Shown here piece by piece: positions 1-7,321 of a stretch of DNA of 49,795 nt; the stretch's first letter is position 1; each line of letters opens with the position of its first letter. The stretch is from VYFG01 sp964403545 (GTDB lineage Bacteria; Pseudomonadota; Gammaproteobacteria; Arenicellales; Poriferihabitantaceae): positions 1 through 49,795 of the forward strand of contig CAYOGN010000052.1 in assembly GCA_964403545.1 (NCBI GenBank), written 5' to 3'. A model generated the notes under the pieces. It worked only from the letters and a program-made list of their open reading frames with translations, was not told the origin of the DNA and did no database searches. A program made the position numbers and the translations under genes.

Positions 1-549
1 GAGTTGGCGCGCGGCATTCATCCAGGAATGACAGACGTTATTGCCATCTCCAATCCAGGCTACCTTGCGGCCACTGATTTCACCATGATGCTCGGTCCAT
101 GTCTGGATATCTGCCAGCTGTTGACAAGGATGATTGAAATCAGAAAGAGCATTTATCACTGGTACAGTGGCATACGCAGCCATAGTTTCCAACCTCTTGT
201 GTGAACTCGTACGCAGAATAATCAGGCTGGCCATGCGCGATAATACTCGAGCGGTATCCTCGATCGGTTCTCCACGGGAAAGATGAGAGTCCGATGGCGC
301 CAGAAAAATGGCATTGCCTCCCATATGAGTTATGCCAGTTTCAAAAGATACCCGGGTACGGGTAGAAGATTTTTCAAATACCAGTACCGCAGTGCGATTG
401 TGCAACAGGTTATTGGGCGTGGCAGATTTGTCATGGGCCGGGCGGTCTCGGTTTGCCAGTTCCTTTTTCATTTCAATAGCGCGCGCAACAATCTGCCGAA
501 TTTCATCCGGGGTCAGATCCATCAAACTTAAAAAGTGTCTTGTGGTCAT
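1..549 (-). CDS. argF: Ornithine carbamoyltransferase, N-terminal part (runs off the window edge)
   Basis: Transfers the carbamoyl group of carbamoyl phosphate to ornithine, giving citrulline in arginine synthesis (cytoplasm). The first 183 residues are open to the window edge, and the C-terminal half (ornithine-binding side) lies outside. Visible family motifs are the carbamoyl-phosphate loop SSTRTR followed by SFETG (about residues 56-67), MGGNAIFL, and the HPCQQLADIQT block (about 132-142). The start MTTRHFLSLMDLTP fits the family; another in-frame ATG lies 18 bases upstream at 567. It is divergent from argG, the next enzyme of the pathway. A terminator-like hairpin lies just upstream of the start codon. 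Identity is certain at family level; argF versus the isoenzyme name argI cannot be separated here. Confidence 0.95.
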   Translation of the reverse strand, partial: MTTRHFLSLMDLTPDEIRQIVARAIEMKKELANRDRPAHDKSATPNNLLHNRTAVLVFEKSSTRTRVSFETGITHMGGNAIFLAPSDSHLSRGEPIEDTARVLSRMASLIILRTSSHKRLETMAAYATVPVINALSDFNHPCQQLADIQTWTEHHGEISGRKVAWIGDGNNVCHSWMNAARQL

Positions 550-572
550 AGCCTGCCTGTAGCCCATAAAGT

Positions 573-597
573 AAAAAAGCGCCTGGTTCAGGCGCTT
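573..597 (-). terminator. Intrinsic terminator-like hairpin in the argF leader
   Basis: Read on the minus strand, an 8-bp stem (AAGCGCCT / AGGCGCTT, loop GAACC) runs directly into a T-tract. It ends about 24 bases before the argF start codon at 549. A second perfect palindrome, AATCCGG-G-CCGGATT (619-633), sits just upstream in the same leader. No minus-strand gene that needs a terminator was recognised between here and argG, so attenuation of argF is a reasonable inference. Termination of an unseen small transcript is the alternative. Confidence 0.6.
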
Positions 598-711
598 GCT
601 GAGCAGGGATTTTACTTAAATCCGGGCCGGATTGGTAATAGTTCCTGAATTTATCGGCCGAATCGATGGCATTTGACGATTTATTGAATTGAATCAGCTT
701 CAGTAACCAGG

Positions 712-738
712 TTGGTTTTTGCCGCAAAATGATATACT
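712..738 (+). promoter_or_regulatory. Candidate argG promoter
   Basis: A good -10 hexamer TATACT (733-738) lies 35 bases upstream of the argG start. The best -35 is TTGGTT (712-717) with a short 15-base spacer, so only the -10 is convincing. AT-rich TGAAT-type words at 684-695 resemble half ARG boxes (ArgR sites), but a full consensus operator is not visible. Confidence 0.35.
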
Positions 739-773
739 TGACCCTTCTCCAACCTGCATTAAATTGGTTACCT

Positions 774-1988
774 ATGTCTGACGTTAACAAGGCTGTTCTG
801 GCTTATTCCGGGGGGCTCGATACCTCTATCATTCTTAAATGGCTGCAGGATGTCTATCAATGTGAGGTCGTGACTTTTACCGCTGATATCGGTCAGGGAG
901 AGGATCTTGAGCCAGCACGCAAAAGAGCAGCACAGTTTGGTGTTCGTGAAATCGTTGTTCAGGATTTGACAGACGAGTTCGCCGGCGACTATGTATTTCC
1001 GATGTTTCGCGCCAATACCCTGTATGAAGGGGAGTATCTCCTTGGGACCTCAATTGCGCGGCCATTGATTGCGAAATATCTGATTGAGACTGCCGCCGCC
1101 ACAGGCGCAGATGCCATCTCTCATGGCGCTACTGGCAAGGGTAATGACCAGGTTCGATTTGAAATCTCGTCCTATGCACTGAATCCGGCGATACAGATTA
1201 TCGCTCCCTGGCGCGAATGGGATTTGACTTCCCGGGAGAAATTATTGCAGTACGCAACTGAGCATGGCATTGATGTGGAAAAAAAGAAAGATGGGAGTGC
1301 ACCCTATTCCGTCGATGCCAATTTACTCCATATTTCTCATGAGGGCCTCGAGCTGGAGAATCCCTGGAATCAGCCGGATGATGATATGTGGAGCTGGACC
1401 GAATCACCGCAAAATGCACCTGATCAGACAGAGGAGTTGATCCTGACTTACGCCATGGGGGACGTGGTGGCGATCAATGGTGAGCAAATGTCGCCGCGTA
1501 GAGTGATGGAGTCATTGAATGCGTCTGGTTCGCGCAATGGTGTTGGCCGTGCCGATCTGGTTGAGAATCGTTTTGTCGGTATGAAATCTCGTGGTTGTTA
1601 TGAAACCCCCGCGGGCACGATCATGTTGAAAGCCCACCGGGCCATTGAATCCATTACCCTGGATCGTGAAGTCGCACACCTGAAAGACGAATTGATGCCA
1701 AGATATGCAACCCTGATTTACAACGGATACTGGTTCAGCCCGGAACGAAAAATGTTACAGCAAATGATTGACGCCTCTCAACAGGTAGTCAATGGCCGCG
1801 TGCGTTTAAGTTTGTATAAGGGTAATGTGACCATTCTCGGACGCGAGTCTGATGATTCGTTGTTCGACGAAAAAATTGCTACATTTGATGAAGACGCAGG
1901 TGCCTATCTGCAGGCCGATGCCACAGGTTTTATTCGTCTGAACGCACTGCGCCTGAGAATTGCGGCACAAAAAGGCCGGGAGATTTAA
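774..1988 (+). CDS. argG: Argininosuccinate synthase
   Basis: Joins citrulline and aspartate with ATP to form argininosuccinate, the penultimate step of arginine synthesis. 404 residues, the usual length for the short-type enzyme. The start MSDVNKAVLAYSGGLDTS was chosen because the ATP-binding SGGLDTS motif normally lies about 10 residues from the N-terminus; an upstream in-frame ATG at 729 would add 15 residues with no family match. Other conserved blocks are SHGATGKGNDQVRFE (about 119-133) and the citrulline/aspartate-binding PYSVDANLLH region (about 177). Its 3' end overlaps the possible TTG start of the next gene. It is divergent from argF. Confidence 0.97.
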   Translation: MSDVNKAVLAYSGGLDTSIILKWLQDVYQCEVVTFTADIGQGEDLEPARKRAAQFGVREIVVQDLTDEFAGDYVFPMFRANTLYEGEYLLGTSIARPLIAKYLIETAAATGADAISHGATGKGNDQVRFEISSYALNPAIQIIAPWREWDLTSREKLLQYATEHGIDVEKKKDGSAPYSVDANLLHISHEGLELENPWNQPDDDMWSWTESPQNAPDQTEELILTYAMGDVVAINGEQMSPRRVMESLNASGSRNGVGRADLVENRFVGMKSRGCYETPAGTIMLKAHRAIESITLDREVAHLKDELMPRYATLIYNGYWFSPERKMLQQMIDASQQVVNGRVRLSLYKGNVTILGRESDDSLFDEKIATFDEDAGAYLQADATGFIRLNALRLRIAAQKGREI

Positions 1989-2706
1989 CCGGGACCGGTT
2001 CAGCCAGAACTTTGGACCATTGATCTCTGTTGTAATTCCCACCCTGGATGAGGGAGATCGGATTCTCAGTCTGCTCGACTATCTCGACAGCATAGACGGG
2101 ATTGGGCAAATTGTGATTGTGGATGCCAGTGACTCCGGGCAATCACGCGCAGTGCATAAAAGGATTCAGGAACTTGGGTATGTCACAAGGCTGGTAGCCG
2201 GGCGGCCCGGGCGTGCAAGACAAATGAATCAGGGCGCCCGGATATGCAGTGAGAAAGCGATACTGTTTTTACATTGTGATTCCATACCGCCTGCCAATGC
2301 TGCAGTGTTGATTGTTGATGCCCTGAAAAAATGTCGCTGGGGCAGGTTTGATTTGCGCCTGGATGGACCAGATTTCGGGTTGCGCATCATTGAATTCATG
2401 ATTGGCCTTCGCTCCCGACTCACCCGGCTGGCTACTGGTGATCAGGGAATATTTATCAATCGTGCATTTTTTTTGCAGCAGGGTGGATTCACCGATATTG
2501 CGTTAATGGAAGATATCGAATTTTCCCGTCGTGTGAGTAAGCACTGGCCTCCGGGATTAATAAAAACGCCATTGTTCACTTCTTCGCGGCGGTGGACTAA
2601 ATATGGCACCGTGCCTACGATCTGGTTAATGTGGAAATTGCGACTCCTCTATCGCCTGGGTATAAGTCCGGATAGCCTGGCAGCAATGTACCATGATGCG
2701 AGATAG
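1960..2706 (+). CDS. Family 2-type glycosyltransferase, TIGR04283 family (arsenosugar / rSAM-selenodomain associated)
   Basis: A GT-A fold family 2 glycosyltransferase whose close relatives are catalogued as TIGR04283 ('transferase 2, rSAM/selenodomain-associated', also named arsenosugar biosynthesis glycosyltransferase). Seen: the N-terminal strand LISVVIPTLDEGDR, the nucleotide-sugar motif LFLHCDSIPP (about residues 102-111), GDQGIF (about 162) and LMEDIEFSRR (about 183-192), all in family order. The start is uncertain: TTG at 1960 overlaps argG by 29 bases, while TTG at 2020 would give the more typical start at LISVVIPTL. It overlaps the next gene by 14 bases, so the two are probably translationally coupled. 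The acceptor substrate is unknown, and no radical SAM partner is in the window. Confidence 0.85.
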   Translation: MRHKKAGRFNRDRFSQNFGPLISVVIPTLDEGDRILSLLDYLDSIDGIGQIVIVDASDSGQSRAVHKRIQELGYVTRLVAGRPGRARQMNQGARICSEKAILFLHCDSIPPANAAVLIVDALKKCRWGRFDLRLDGPDFGLRIIEFMIGLRSRLTRLATGDQGIFINRAFFLQQGGFTDIALMEDIEFSRRVSKHWPPGLIKTPLFTSSRRWTKYGTVPTIWLMWKLRLLYRLGISPDSLAAMYHDAR

Positions 2707-3409
2707 GTTCAGTCCGGATGGGGTTCGGCCTGATAAGACCAATCCGGATTGCAAACCTTCGGAAAACAGATCTATCCCGTTGTTTCTTTTTGCCAAGGCA
2801 CCAGTGCCAGGAAAAGTGAAAACCCGCATGCAACCGGAATTGGGAAAGGATGGTTGCGCCAGGGTTGCGGAAGCCATGCTGGTTCAATCTGCGCAAAAGG
2901 TACTGGATCACTGGCCGGGCAATCTGGTGCTTTGCGTATTTCCTGATTGTGATCATGATGTGTTTGCAAGGTTGGTCCATCAAACCAATTGTGAGATCGC
3001 TGTACAGGTTGGCGAAAATCTTGGAGACAGGATGCTCCATGCGCTTAAATCAGGGATTGAGTCCAGTGGTTCAGCGGTTGTGATGGGGTGCGATGTGCCT
3101 CATATCACGGCCGGGATTTTGGCCACCACCCACCACGCATTGTGCGATGGGGTCAATGTTGTTGGACCTGCTGAGGATGGCGGGTTTTACCTGCTTGGAT
3201 TGGGTGAATTTCGATCGGATATTTTTCGGGAGATAAGTTGGGGAACCGATACCGTAATGGCCCGGCTGGACAAGCAAGCAAATTTTCTGGGGTTAAACCT
3301 GGTTAGATTGCCCGTGATGCGTGATATAGATCGCTGGCGGGATCTGGTTTGGCTGGCTGATCACGATCCCCGATATAATTCTTTCGTTGCCCCGGCTTGT
3401 GCTGGTTAA
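2693..3409 (+). CDS. TIGR04282 / DUF2064 nucleotidyltransferase-like glycosyltransferase
   Basis: DUF2064 (TIGR04282, 'transferase 1, rSAM/selenodomain-associated') has a CofC/MobA-like nucleotidyltransferase fold. It is normally encoded beside TIGR04283, as here. Seen: the opening strand LFLFAKAPVPGKVKTRM (about residues 30-46), which carries the PGxxKTR nucleotide-binding motif, then the acidic GCDVP motif (about 130) and the GPAEDGGFYLLGL motif (about 157-169). The ATG at 2693 overlaps the preceding gene by 14 bases. The roughly 28 residues before the conserved core are poorly conserved in character, so an internal start is possible. Its reaction in this organism is not deducible from sequence alone. 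Confidence 0.85.
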   Translation: MMRDRFSPDGVRPDKTNPDCKPSENRSIPLFLFAKAPVPGKVKTRMQPELGKDGCARVAEAMLVQSAQKVLDHWPGNLVLCVFPDCDHDVFARLVHQTNCEIAVQVGENLGDRMLHALKSGIESSGSAVVMGCDVPHITAGILATTHHALCDGVNVVGPAEDGGFYLLGLGEFRSDIFREISWGTDTVMARLDKQANFLGLNLVRLPVMRDIDRWRDLVWLADHDPRYNSFVAPACAG

Positions 3410-3433
3410 TGTGTCGACAGCAACAGAATTAGA

Positions 3434-4417
3434 ATGTCTCTGAAGCCAAATCAACATCGCAGTACAAAGCGAACCAGTAATCCGGAGTTGGATTTTCAGT
3501 GGAAATGTATAAGTCCTCGCTACTGGGGAACCTGGTTGTCAATGCTTTTGCTCTGGTCATTTATGTTTATGCCCAGGGGGTGGTTGATGGCGCTTGGTGC
3601 ATGGGTGGGAGATCAATTTCGCCAACGTAATAGAAAAAGACGACGCATTGTTGAGGTAAACATAAAATTGTGTTTTCCTGAGTTAGGCGATTTGGAACGC
3701 GAGCGGTTATGCGTTAAACATTTTCAGGCTTACGGATGCAGTCTCGTGGATATGGGGTTGTCGCTATGGGGTTCGGAAAGGCGTTTGCGAAAACTCGTCA
3801 GCATCGAAGGACTTGAAGATTACCAACAATTGCGCACAGACAAAAAAGTCATGCTCGTTACCTGGCACCTGACGACTCTGGAGATATGCGCCAATATGGT
3901 GGGCCTGGCAGGCCCGACAGTTTCGATGATGAAATCAATGAAGAATCCGGTTCTGACCTGGCAATTTGCCCGCGCACGAAGCCGTTTCAATGATATTGAT
4001 CTTGTCTTGCGCAATGAGGGACTGAAGCCATTGATTCAGGGCCTGGGTGAGGGAAAACAGTGTTTCCTTATTCCCGATGAGGACATTGTTGGCAGTCAGG
4101 GCAAAATTATGTTTGTACCATTTTTTGGTGTGGCCCGCGCCATGCTGCTTACCCCGGCGAGGCTGGCCAAATTGGCAGGTGCAGTAGTGGTAACCTGTGC
4201 AGCACGGCTAATTCCAGAAACGGGCAGGTATGTTTGTACCTTTATGCCGCCCATCGAACCGGTAGACAGTGCTGACGTTGAATCAGTTTCACGGGCCATC
4301 ACAGAATCCATGGAGCATCTGATACGGCAGGCTCCCGAGCAGTACTTGTGGACCTTTCGCTGGTTCCAGACCCGCCCCGATGGTGCGAAAAGCCCATATG
4401 ATGTGATTCAGCCATGA
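3434..4417 (+). CDS. Lipid A biosynthesis-type (LpxL/HtrB-like) lysophospholipid acyltransferase
   Basis: Inner-membrane acyltransferase of the LPLAT superfamily, 327 residues, the usual LpxL/LpxM size. It would add a secondary acyl chain to lipid A or a related glycolipid from acyl-ACP. Seen: a hydrophobic N-terminal segment (about 33-55), the catalytic HX4E motif as WHLTTLE with H145 and E150, and the late block LWTFRWFQTRPDG that is typical of the family. It ends with a 4-base overlap (ATGA) with the downstream GT9 gene, so both are probably translated together in lipopolysaccharide or glycolipid assembly. It does not match lpxL closely enough for a symbol. Confidence 0.88.
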   Translation: MSLKPNQHRSTKRTSNPELDFQWKCISPRYWGTWLSMLLLWSFMFMPRGWLMALGAWVGDQFRQRNRKRRRIVEVNIKLCFPELGDLERERLCVKHFQAYGCSLVDMGLSLWGSERRLRKLVSIEGLEDYQQLRTDKKVMLVTWHLTTLEICANMVGLAGPTVSMMKSMKNPVLTWQFARARSRFNDIDLVLRNEGLKPLIQGLGEGKQCFLIPDEDIVGSQGKIMFVPFFGVARAMLLTPARLAKLAGAVVVTCAARLIPETGRYVCTFMPPIEPVDSADVESVSRAITESMEHLIRQAPEQYLWTFRWFQTRPDGAKSPYDVIQP

Positions 4418-5439
4418 AAATACTGGTGATCAAGCAGACTTCTCTTGGCGATGTATTGCATTCCACCGGTCATGTTCGGGCGATCAAGCAGACCTGGCCC
4501 CAAAGTGAACTGATATTGCTGACAGCAACCAGTTCGGCAGACATCTATCGTCACAATCCATGGGTGGATCAGATGATCCTGGTAGATCGCTACCGGGTCA
4601 AGCATAACTGGTATCGGGAACCCGGTTGGTGTTACCGGCACATGCGACAGGTAATGCAACAGGTGACAGCGCATCAATTTGATCTGGCCTTCGATTTGCA
4701 GGGACTGGCCAAGTCCGTACTATTTCTTTATGGGGCCAGATCAACCAGGAAATTTGTCAAGGGACGCTGGCCCGGAATTATTGGTTTTTCACAGCCGGAG
4801 TTACATGCGATCAAGGAAATGGATGGGGTTCTTGGTCTCGCTGGTATTCAGGGTGTCGATACATCCATGGAGTTTTCAACTTCAGAGAAAGAAGTTTCAA
4901 GTATTGACAGATTACTTGAACAGATCAATCCCGAATCACGTCCTGTGTTGATATTCAGCCCATTTTCCCGCTGGCCGTCCAAAGACTGGCCGCTCGAAAA
5001 CTTCTTCATCACAGCACAGAAACTGGCCGCTGATTTTCTGATATTAATAACAGGGTCGGATGACAGGGCGGCGCAAATTAACCATCTGACAAAACAATAC
5101 GGCAATTCCGGGATACGCAGTCTCGCCGGTAAATTGTCACTTCTGGAATTTGCCGAACTGGTATCCAGGGCCAGGCTGATGCTTACCGGTGACAGCTTTC
5201 CAATGCACGTAGCTGGGGCCTGTAAAATCCCCCTTGTCGCCCTGTTTGGACCAACCGATGAAACCCGGGTTGGTCCGGTCGGTAATGCGGGTTCGGTGAT
5301 TCGTGCGCCGAATTGTCGGCGCTGTGATCGACGTGATTGTGCCATGCATTGTCTGGGGAAAATCGATCCCGTGGAGGTAGAAAGAAAAATCAGAGCCAGG
5401 CTGATTGCCTTCGTGGCCGAGGAATCTATAGCAACGTGA
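4414..5439 (+). CDS. Glycosyltransferase family 9 (heptosyltransferase-like)
   Basis: GT9 (WaaC/WaaF/WaaQ superfamily, GT-B fold), 341 residues, which transfers ADP-heptose or a similar sugar to the lipopolysaccharide core at the inner face of the inner membrane. Seen: the N-terminal MKILVIKQTSLGDVLHS with the family KxxxLGD motif, DLAFDLQGLAKS (about 90-101), FSPFSRWPSKDWP in the donor-binding region (about 184-196), and GDSFPMHVAGA with GPTDETRVGP (about 260-290). A cysteine-rich tail with CRRCDRRDC and MHC (about 302-313) resembles the CxxC-type tail seen in several heptosyltransferases. Coupled to the acyltransferase upstream. It is convergent with a LysR gene, leaving only 8 bases between stop codons. 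Confidence 0.9.
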   Translation: MKILVIKQTSLGDVLHSTGHVRAIKQTWPQSELILLTATSSADIYRHNPWVDQMILVDRYRVKHNWYREPGWCYRHMRQVMQQVTAHQFDLAFDLQGLAKSVLFLYGARSTRKFVKGRWPGIIGFSQPELHAIKEMDGVLGLAGIQGVDTSMEFSTSEKEVSSIDRLLEQINPESRPVLIFSPFSRWPSKDWPLENFFITAQKLAADFLILITGSDDRAAQINHLTKQYGNSGIRSLAGKLSLLEFAELVSRARLMLTGDSFPMHVAGACKIPLVALFGPTDETRVGPVGNAGSVIRAPNCRRCDRRDCAMHCLGKIDPVEVERKIRARLIAFVAEESIAT

Positions 5440-5447
5440 GCGGGAAT

Positions 5448-6395
5448 TCAGGCGGGAAAATTATCATTGATCATGACTTGATCAAATTCAATTTGTGATT
5501 CTTCGGCTTCCGCCATCAGCCATTGACGAAACGCGACAATCTGTGGCTCCGATTCGCGACCTTTGGTACAGACAAAGTAATAGGATACATTGGATTTACA
5601 GATAACCTGGGGAAACAATCTGACCAGACGGCCTGCCTTGAGATCATCCAGTACGTGGGCGCTGCGCGCCAGGGCAATTCCCTGATGGTCTATCGCCGCC
5701 TGCAGTGCGAGACTGGTCTGAGGGAATTTTGTGCCACTGGGCATCTGCTTGATTACCACCCCGGCATCACGAAACCAGTCACGCCATCGAGGCAGGATGT
5801 CCACAGCACTGCGCCGAAGTAACGGGAGTTTAAGCAGATCCGCCGGTCTGTAGGGTGTTCCATGCTCCTTGATAAAAAAGGGGCTGCACACGGGAAATAC
5901 GTATTCGGTGAGCAGTAATTCTTCGTACAAATCTCCCCAGCCACCATAACCCAGCCATATTCCAACGTCTGCATTTTCTACATCAAATGATGACAATTGG
6001 TCAGTAGTGGAGATCCAGACATCGATGCCGGGGAAATCATGGTTAAAATGGCCCAGACGTGGAACCAGCCACTTGAAAGCGAATGACTGCAACAGGGTAA
6101 TTCGAAGGGCTGCCGGCCCTTCAGTGGTCTCGGTCAATTCTTCCAGGGTGCTCGAAATGCGACGGATAAAATCCCTGACAATAGGCACCAGAGCGTGACC
6201 GGACTCGGTTAATACCAGTCGCCGGCCACGTTTTTCAAAAAGTTTGAATCCCCACAATTCTTCCGCATGTTTGATCTGGTGACTGATCGCGCTTTGGGTA
6301 ACGTGTAGCTCTTCTGCTGCCCGGGTATAGCTCAAGTGACGAGCTGCTGCTTCCAGCGCTCGAAGAGCAGAGATTGGAGGGAACCGGACCGCCAC
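5448..6395 (-). CDS. LysR-family transcriptional regulator, GcvA type
   Basis: 315-residue LysR regulator with an N-terminal winged helix-turn-helix (about residues 6-65: PPISALRALEAAARHLSYTRAAEELHVTQSAISHQIK) and a GcvA-like effector domain (about 92-300). The PPxxALRxFEAAARxLS start is characteristic of the GcvA group. The start codon is GTG at 6395, embedded in the 12-bp palindrome CCACTATAGTGG (6392-6403), which may allow autoregulation. It is divergent from the micropeptide/DUF1127 unit and is probably its regulator, since a strong inverted repeat lies between them. The effector is unknown; many GcvA-like proteins do not regulate glycine cleavage, and no gcv genes are nearby. Confidence 0.93.
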   Translation of the reverse strand: MAVRFPPISALRALEAAARHLSYTRAAEELHVTQSAISHQIKHAEELWGFKLFEKRGRRLVLTESGHALVPIVRDFIRRISSTLEELTETTEGPAALRITLLQSFAFKWLVPRLGHFNHDFPGIDVWISTTDQLSSFDVENADVGIWLGYGGWGDLYEELLLTEYVFPVCSPFFIKEHGTPYRPADLLKLPLLRRSAVDILPRWRDWFRDAGVVIKQMPSGTKFPQTSLALQAAIDHQGIALARSAHVLDDLKAGRLVRLFPQVICKSNVSYYFVCTKGRESEPQIVAFRQWLMAEAEESQIEFDQVMINDNFPA

Positions 6396-6429
6396 TATAG
6401 TGGATTAAATTGAATTCGAGAAATTTATT

Positions 6430-6453
6430 ATACATGAATAAAAACTCATGTAT
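6430..6453. promoter_or_regulatory. Perfect inverted repeat, likely LysR operator
   Basis: Arms ATACATGA (6430-6437) and TCATGTAT (6446-6453) are perfect complements around an 8-base AT-rich centre. They lie between the divergent LysR gene and the promoter at 6472-6500. Position, dyad symmetry and AT content fit a LysR-type regulatory site (T-N11-A class). Binding is inferred only. Confidence 0.6.
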
Positions 6454-6471
6454 TGGATGCGAATTACTCGT

Positions 6472-6500
6472 TTGTCTTTAATAGATTTCGGCCTTATATT
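6472..6500 (+). promoter_or_regulatory. Sigma-70 promoter for the micropeptide/DUF1127 unit
   Basis: TTGTCT (6472-6477), a 17-base spacer and TATATT (6495-6500) form a near-consensus promoter with ideal spacing. Transcription would start near 6507, about 65 bases ahead of the micropeptide start at 6572. The inverted repeat at 6430-6453 lies just upstream of the -35, where a LysR-type activator would bind. Confidence 0.65.
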
Positions 6501-6571
6501 CTCAGCATAGACAGAGAGGGTTGTTGCCAATCGTCCTTCCATTAACAATTAGCTTACAGGATTTAAAGAAA

Positions 6572-6652
6572 ATGAACGACGTATTTATCAAAGTTGGATT
6601 AGCATGGGTTGGTGCACTTACCATACTCGCGGTGTTGATAACCGTATTTTAA
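6572..6652 (+). CDS. 26-residue hydrophobic membrane micropeptide
   Basis: A short gene encoding MNDVFIKVGLAWVGALTIL followed by AVLITVF and a TAA stop. It is preceded by a purine-rich AAAGAAA at 6565-6571 but no strong Shine-Dalgarno. Residues about 5-26 form one continuous hydrophobic segment, so a single-pass inner-membrane peptide is likely. It sits directly behind a strong promoter and 14 bases ahead of the DUF1127 gene, with the AGGAGA of that gene just after its stop. No family was recognised. Translation is inferred from placement, a start codon and a clean transmembrane composition; a leader-peptide role for the downstream gene is an alternative. Confidence 0.55.
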   Translation: MNDVFIKVGLAWVGALTILAVLITVF

Positions 6653-6666
6653 TCAGGAGATCAGAC

Positions 6667-6945
6667 ATGAACAATTTAGCACAAACAAACAATCAGGAGA
6701 ACATCGTTCGCGGCACATTCCGCAAAGGTATTTTCGTTCGCACTTTGAACCGATTCCGCTCATGGAACCAGCGTCGCCAGGCTGTGATCGAACTCAATGC
6801 AATGCCGGATTCACTATTACGCGACCTCGGTATCGAGCGCTACGAGATTAGTGATGTCGTAAACCAGACCGGCACCTTCGTTAAACTGCCCACAGAGTCC
6901 AGTAACGAACCAGCAGTCACACCGCTGCATAAGGCTGCCGCCTAG
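6667..6945 (+). CDS. DUF1127 domain protein (YjiS-like)
   Basis: 92-residue protein with a DUF1127 core at about residues 24-60 (LNRFRSWNQRRQAVIELNAM, then PDSLLRDLGIERYEI). The domain is a short, basic, amphipathic region found in small proteobacterial proteins, and related short proteins in alphaproteobacteria have been tied to RNA binding and stress or phosphate physiology. This protein is longer than the minimal 45-50-residue forms, with a polar N-terminal extension and a C-terminal tail. The start at 6667 has a clear AGGAGA 7 bases upstream. It is followed by an intrinsic terminator, so it closes its transcript. GcvA-type LysR genes beside DUF1127 genes recur in proteobacteria. Confidence 0.85.
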   Translation: MNNLAQTNNQENIVRGTFRKGIFVRTLNRFRSWNQRRQAVIELNAMPDSLLRDLGIERYEISDVVNQTGTFVKLPTESSNEPAVTPLHKAAA

Positions 6946-6979
6946 AAAGCGTATTATTCCTCCATTGGTGTTTATTTAT

Positions 6980-7003
6980 GGCCCTCTCCCGAGGGCCTTT
7001 TTT
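6980..7003 (+). terminator. Rho-independent terminator after the DUF1127 gene
   Basis: Perfect 7-bp stem GGCCCTC / GAGGGCC with a TCCC loop, followed by six T residues (6998-7003). It lies 35 bases after the DUF1127 stop codon. Confidence 0.92.
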
Positions 7004-7321
7004 ATGGTGCGCCAGGCATGGCGCGGTATGTCGCGGTCGCAAGGATGCGAAAGAGCGCCGCGGGCCAGGATGGCCGTTCAAACCCATCACCAGTCCAAAG
7101 AATTATTGCAAAGTTTTGCAACTCCGGATGCAATAGGTTGGTGAAATTTCTAGCGGGTTTTCAGAACACGCCCGGGCCATCCCGGCCATGGACACTCGAC
7201 TACAGCAATACATGGCCTTCAACGGTTTTGAAAACCCGGGAGTAACCTCTTCTTACTTATAAACCGACCCAAACCGATAGAACTGGTAAACTTCCCGTTC
7301 CCCTTCGACGGAACATCCTCA
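7004..7321. other. Gene-free stretch with nested inverted repeats (possible structured RNA or decayed element)
   Basis: No convincing gene lies between the terminator and hemJ. The stretch is rich in dyad symmetry: TTGCAAA/TTTGCAA (7106-7112 and 7115-7121), an overlapping TATTGC/GCAATA (7104-7109 and 7130-7135), CGGGTTTTCA/TGAAAACCCG (7154-7163 and 7229-7238), and inside that pair GGCCATG/CATGGCC (7184-7190 and 7211-7217). The nesting of the last two pairs would fold an RNA into a long two-tier stem. No known RNA family or riboswitch was recognised, and a miniature repeat element is equally possible. A 75-codon open frame at 7018-7245 has no protein-like character. Confidence 0.4.

Noticed and set aside
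503..790. Minus-strand open frame of 95 codons across the argF/argG gap.
   Set aside because: It runs through the terminator hairpin and the argF start in a different frame, and has no protein-like pattern.
7018..7245. Plus-strand open frame of 75 codons between the DUF1127 terminator and hemJ.
   Set aside because: No ribosome-binding site, no recognisable motif, and it is made largely of the inverted-repeat DNA.
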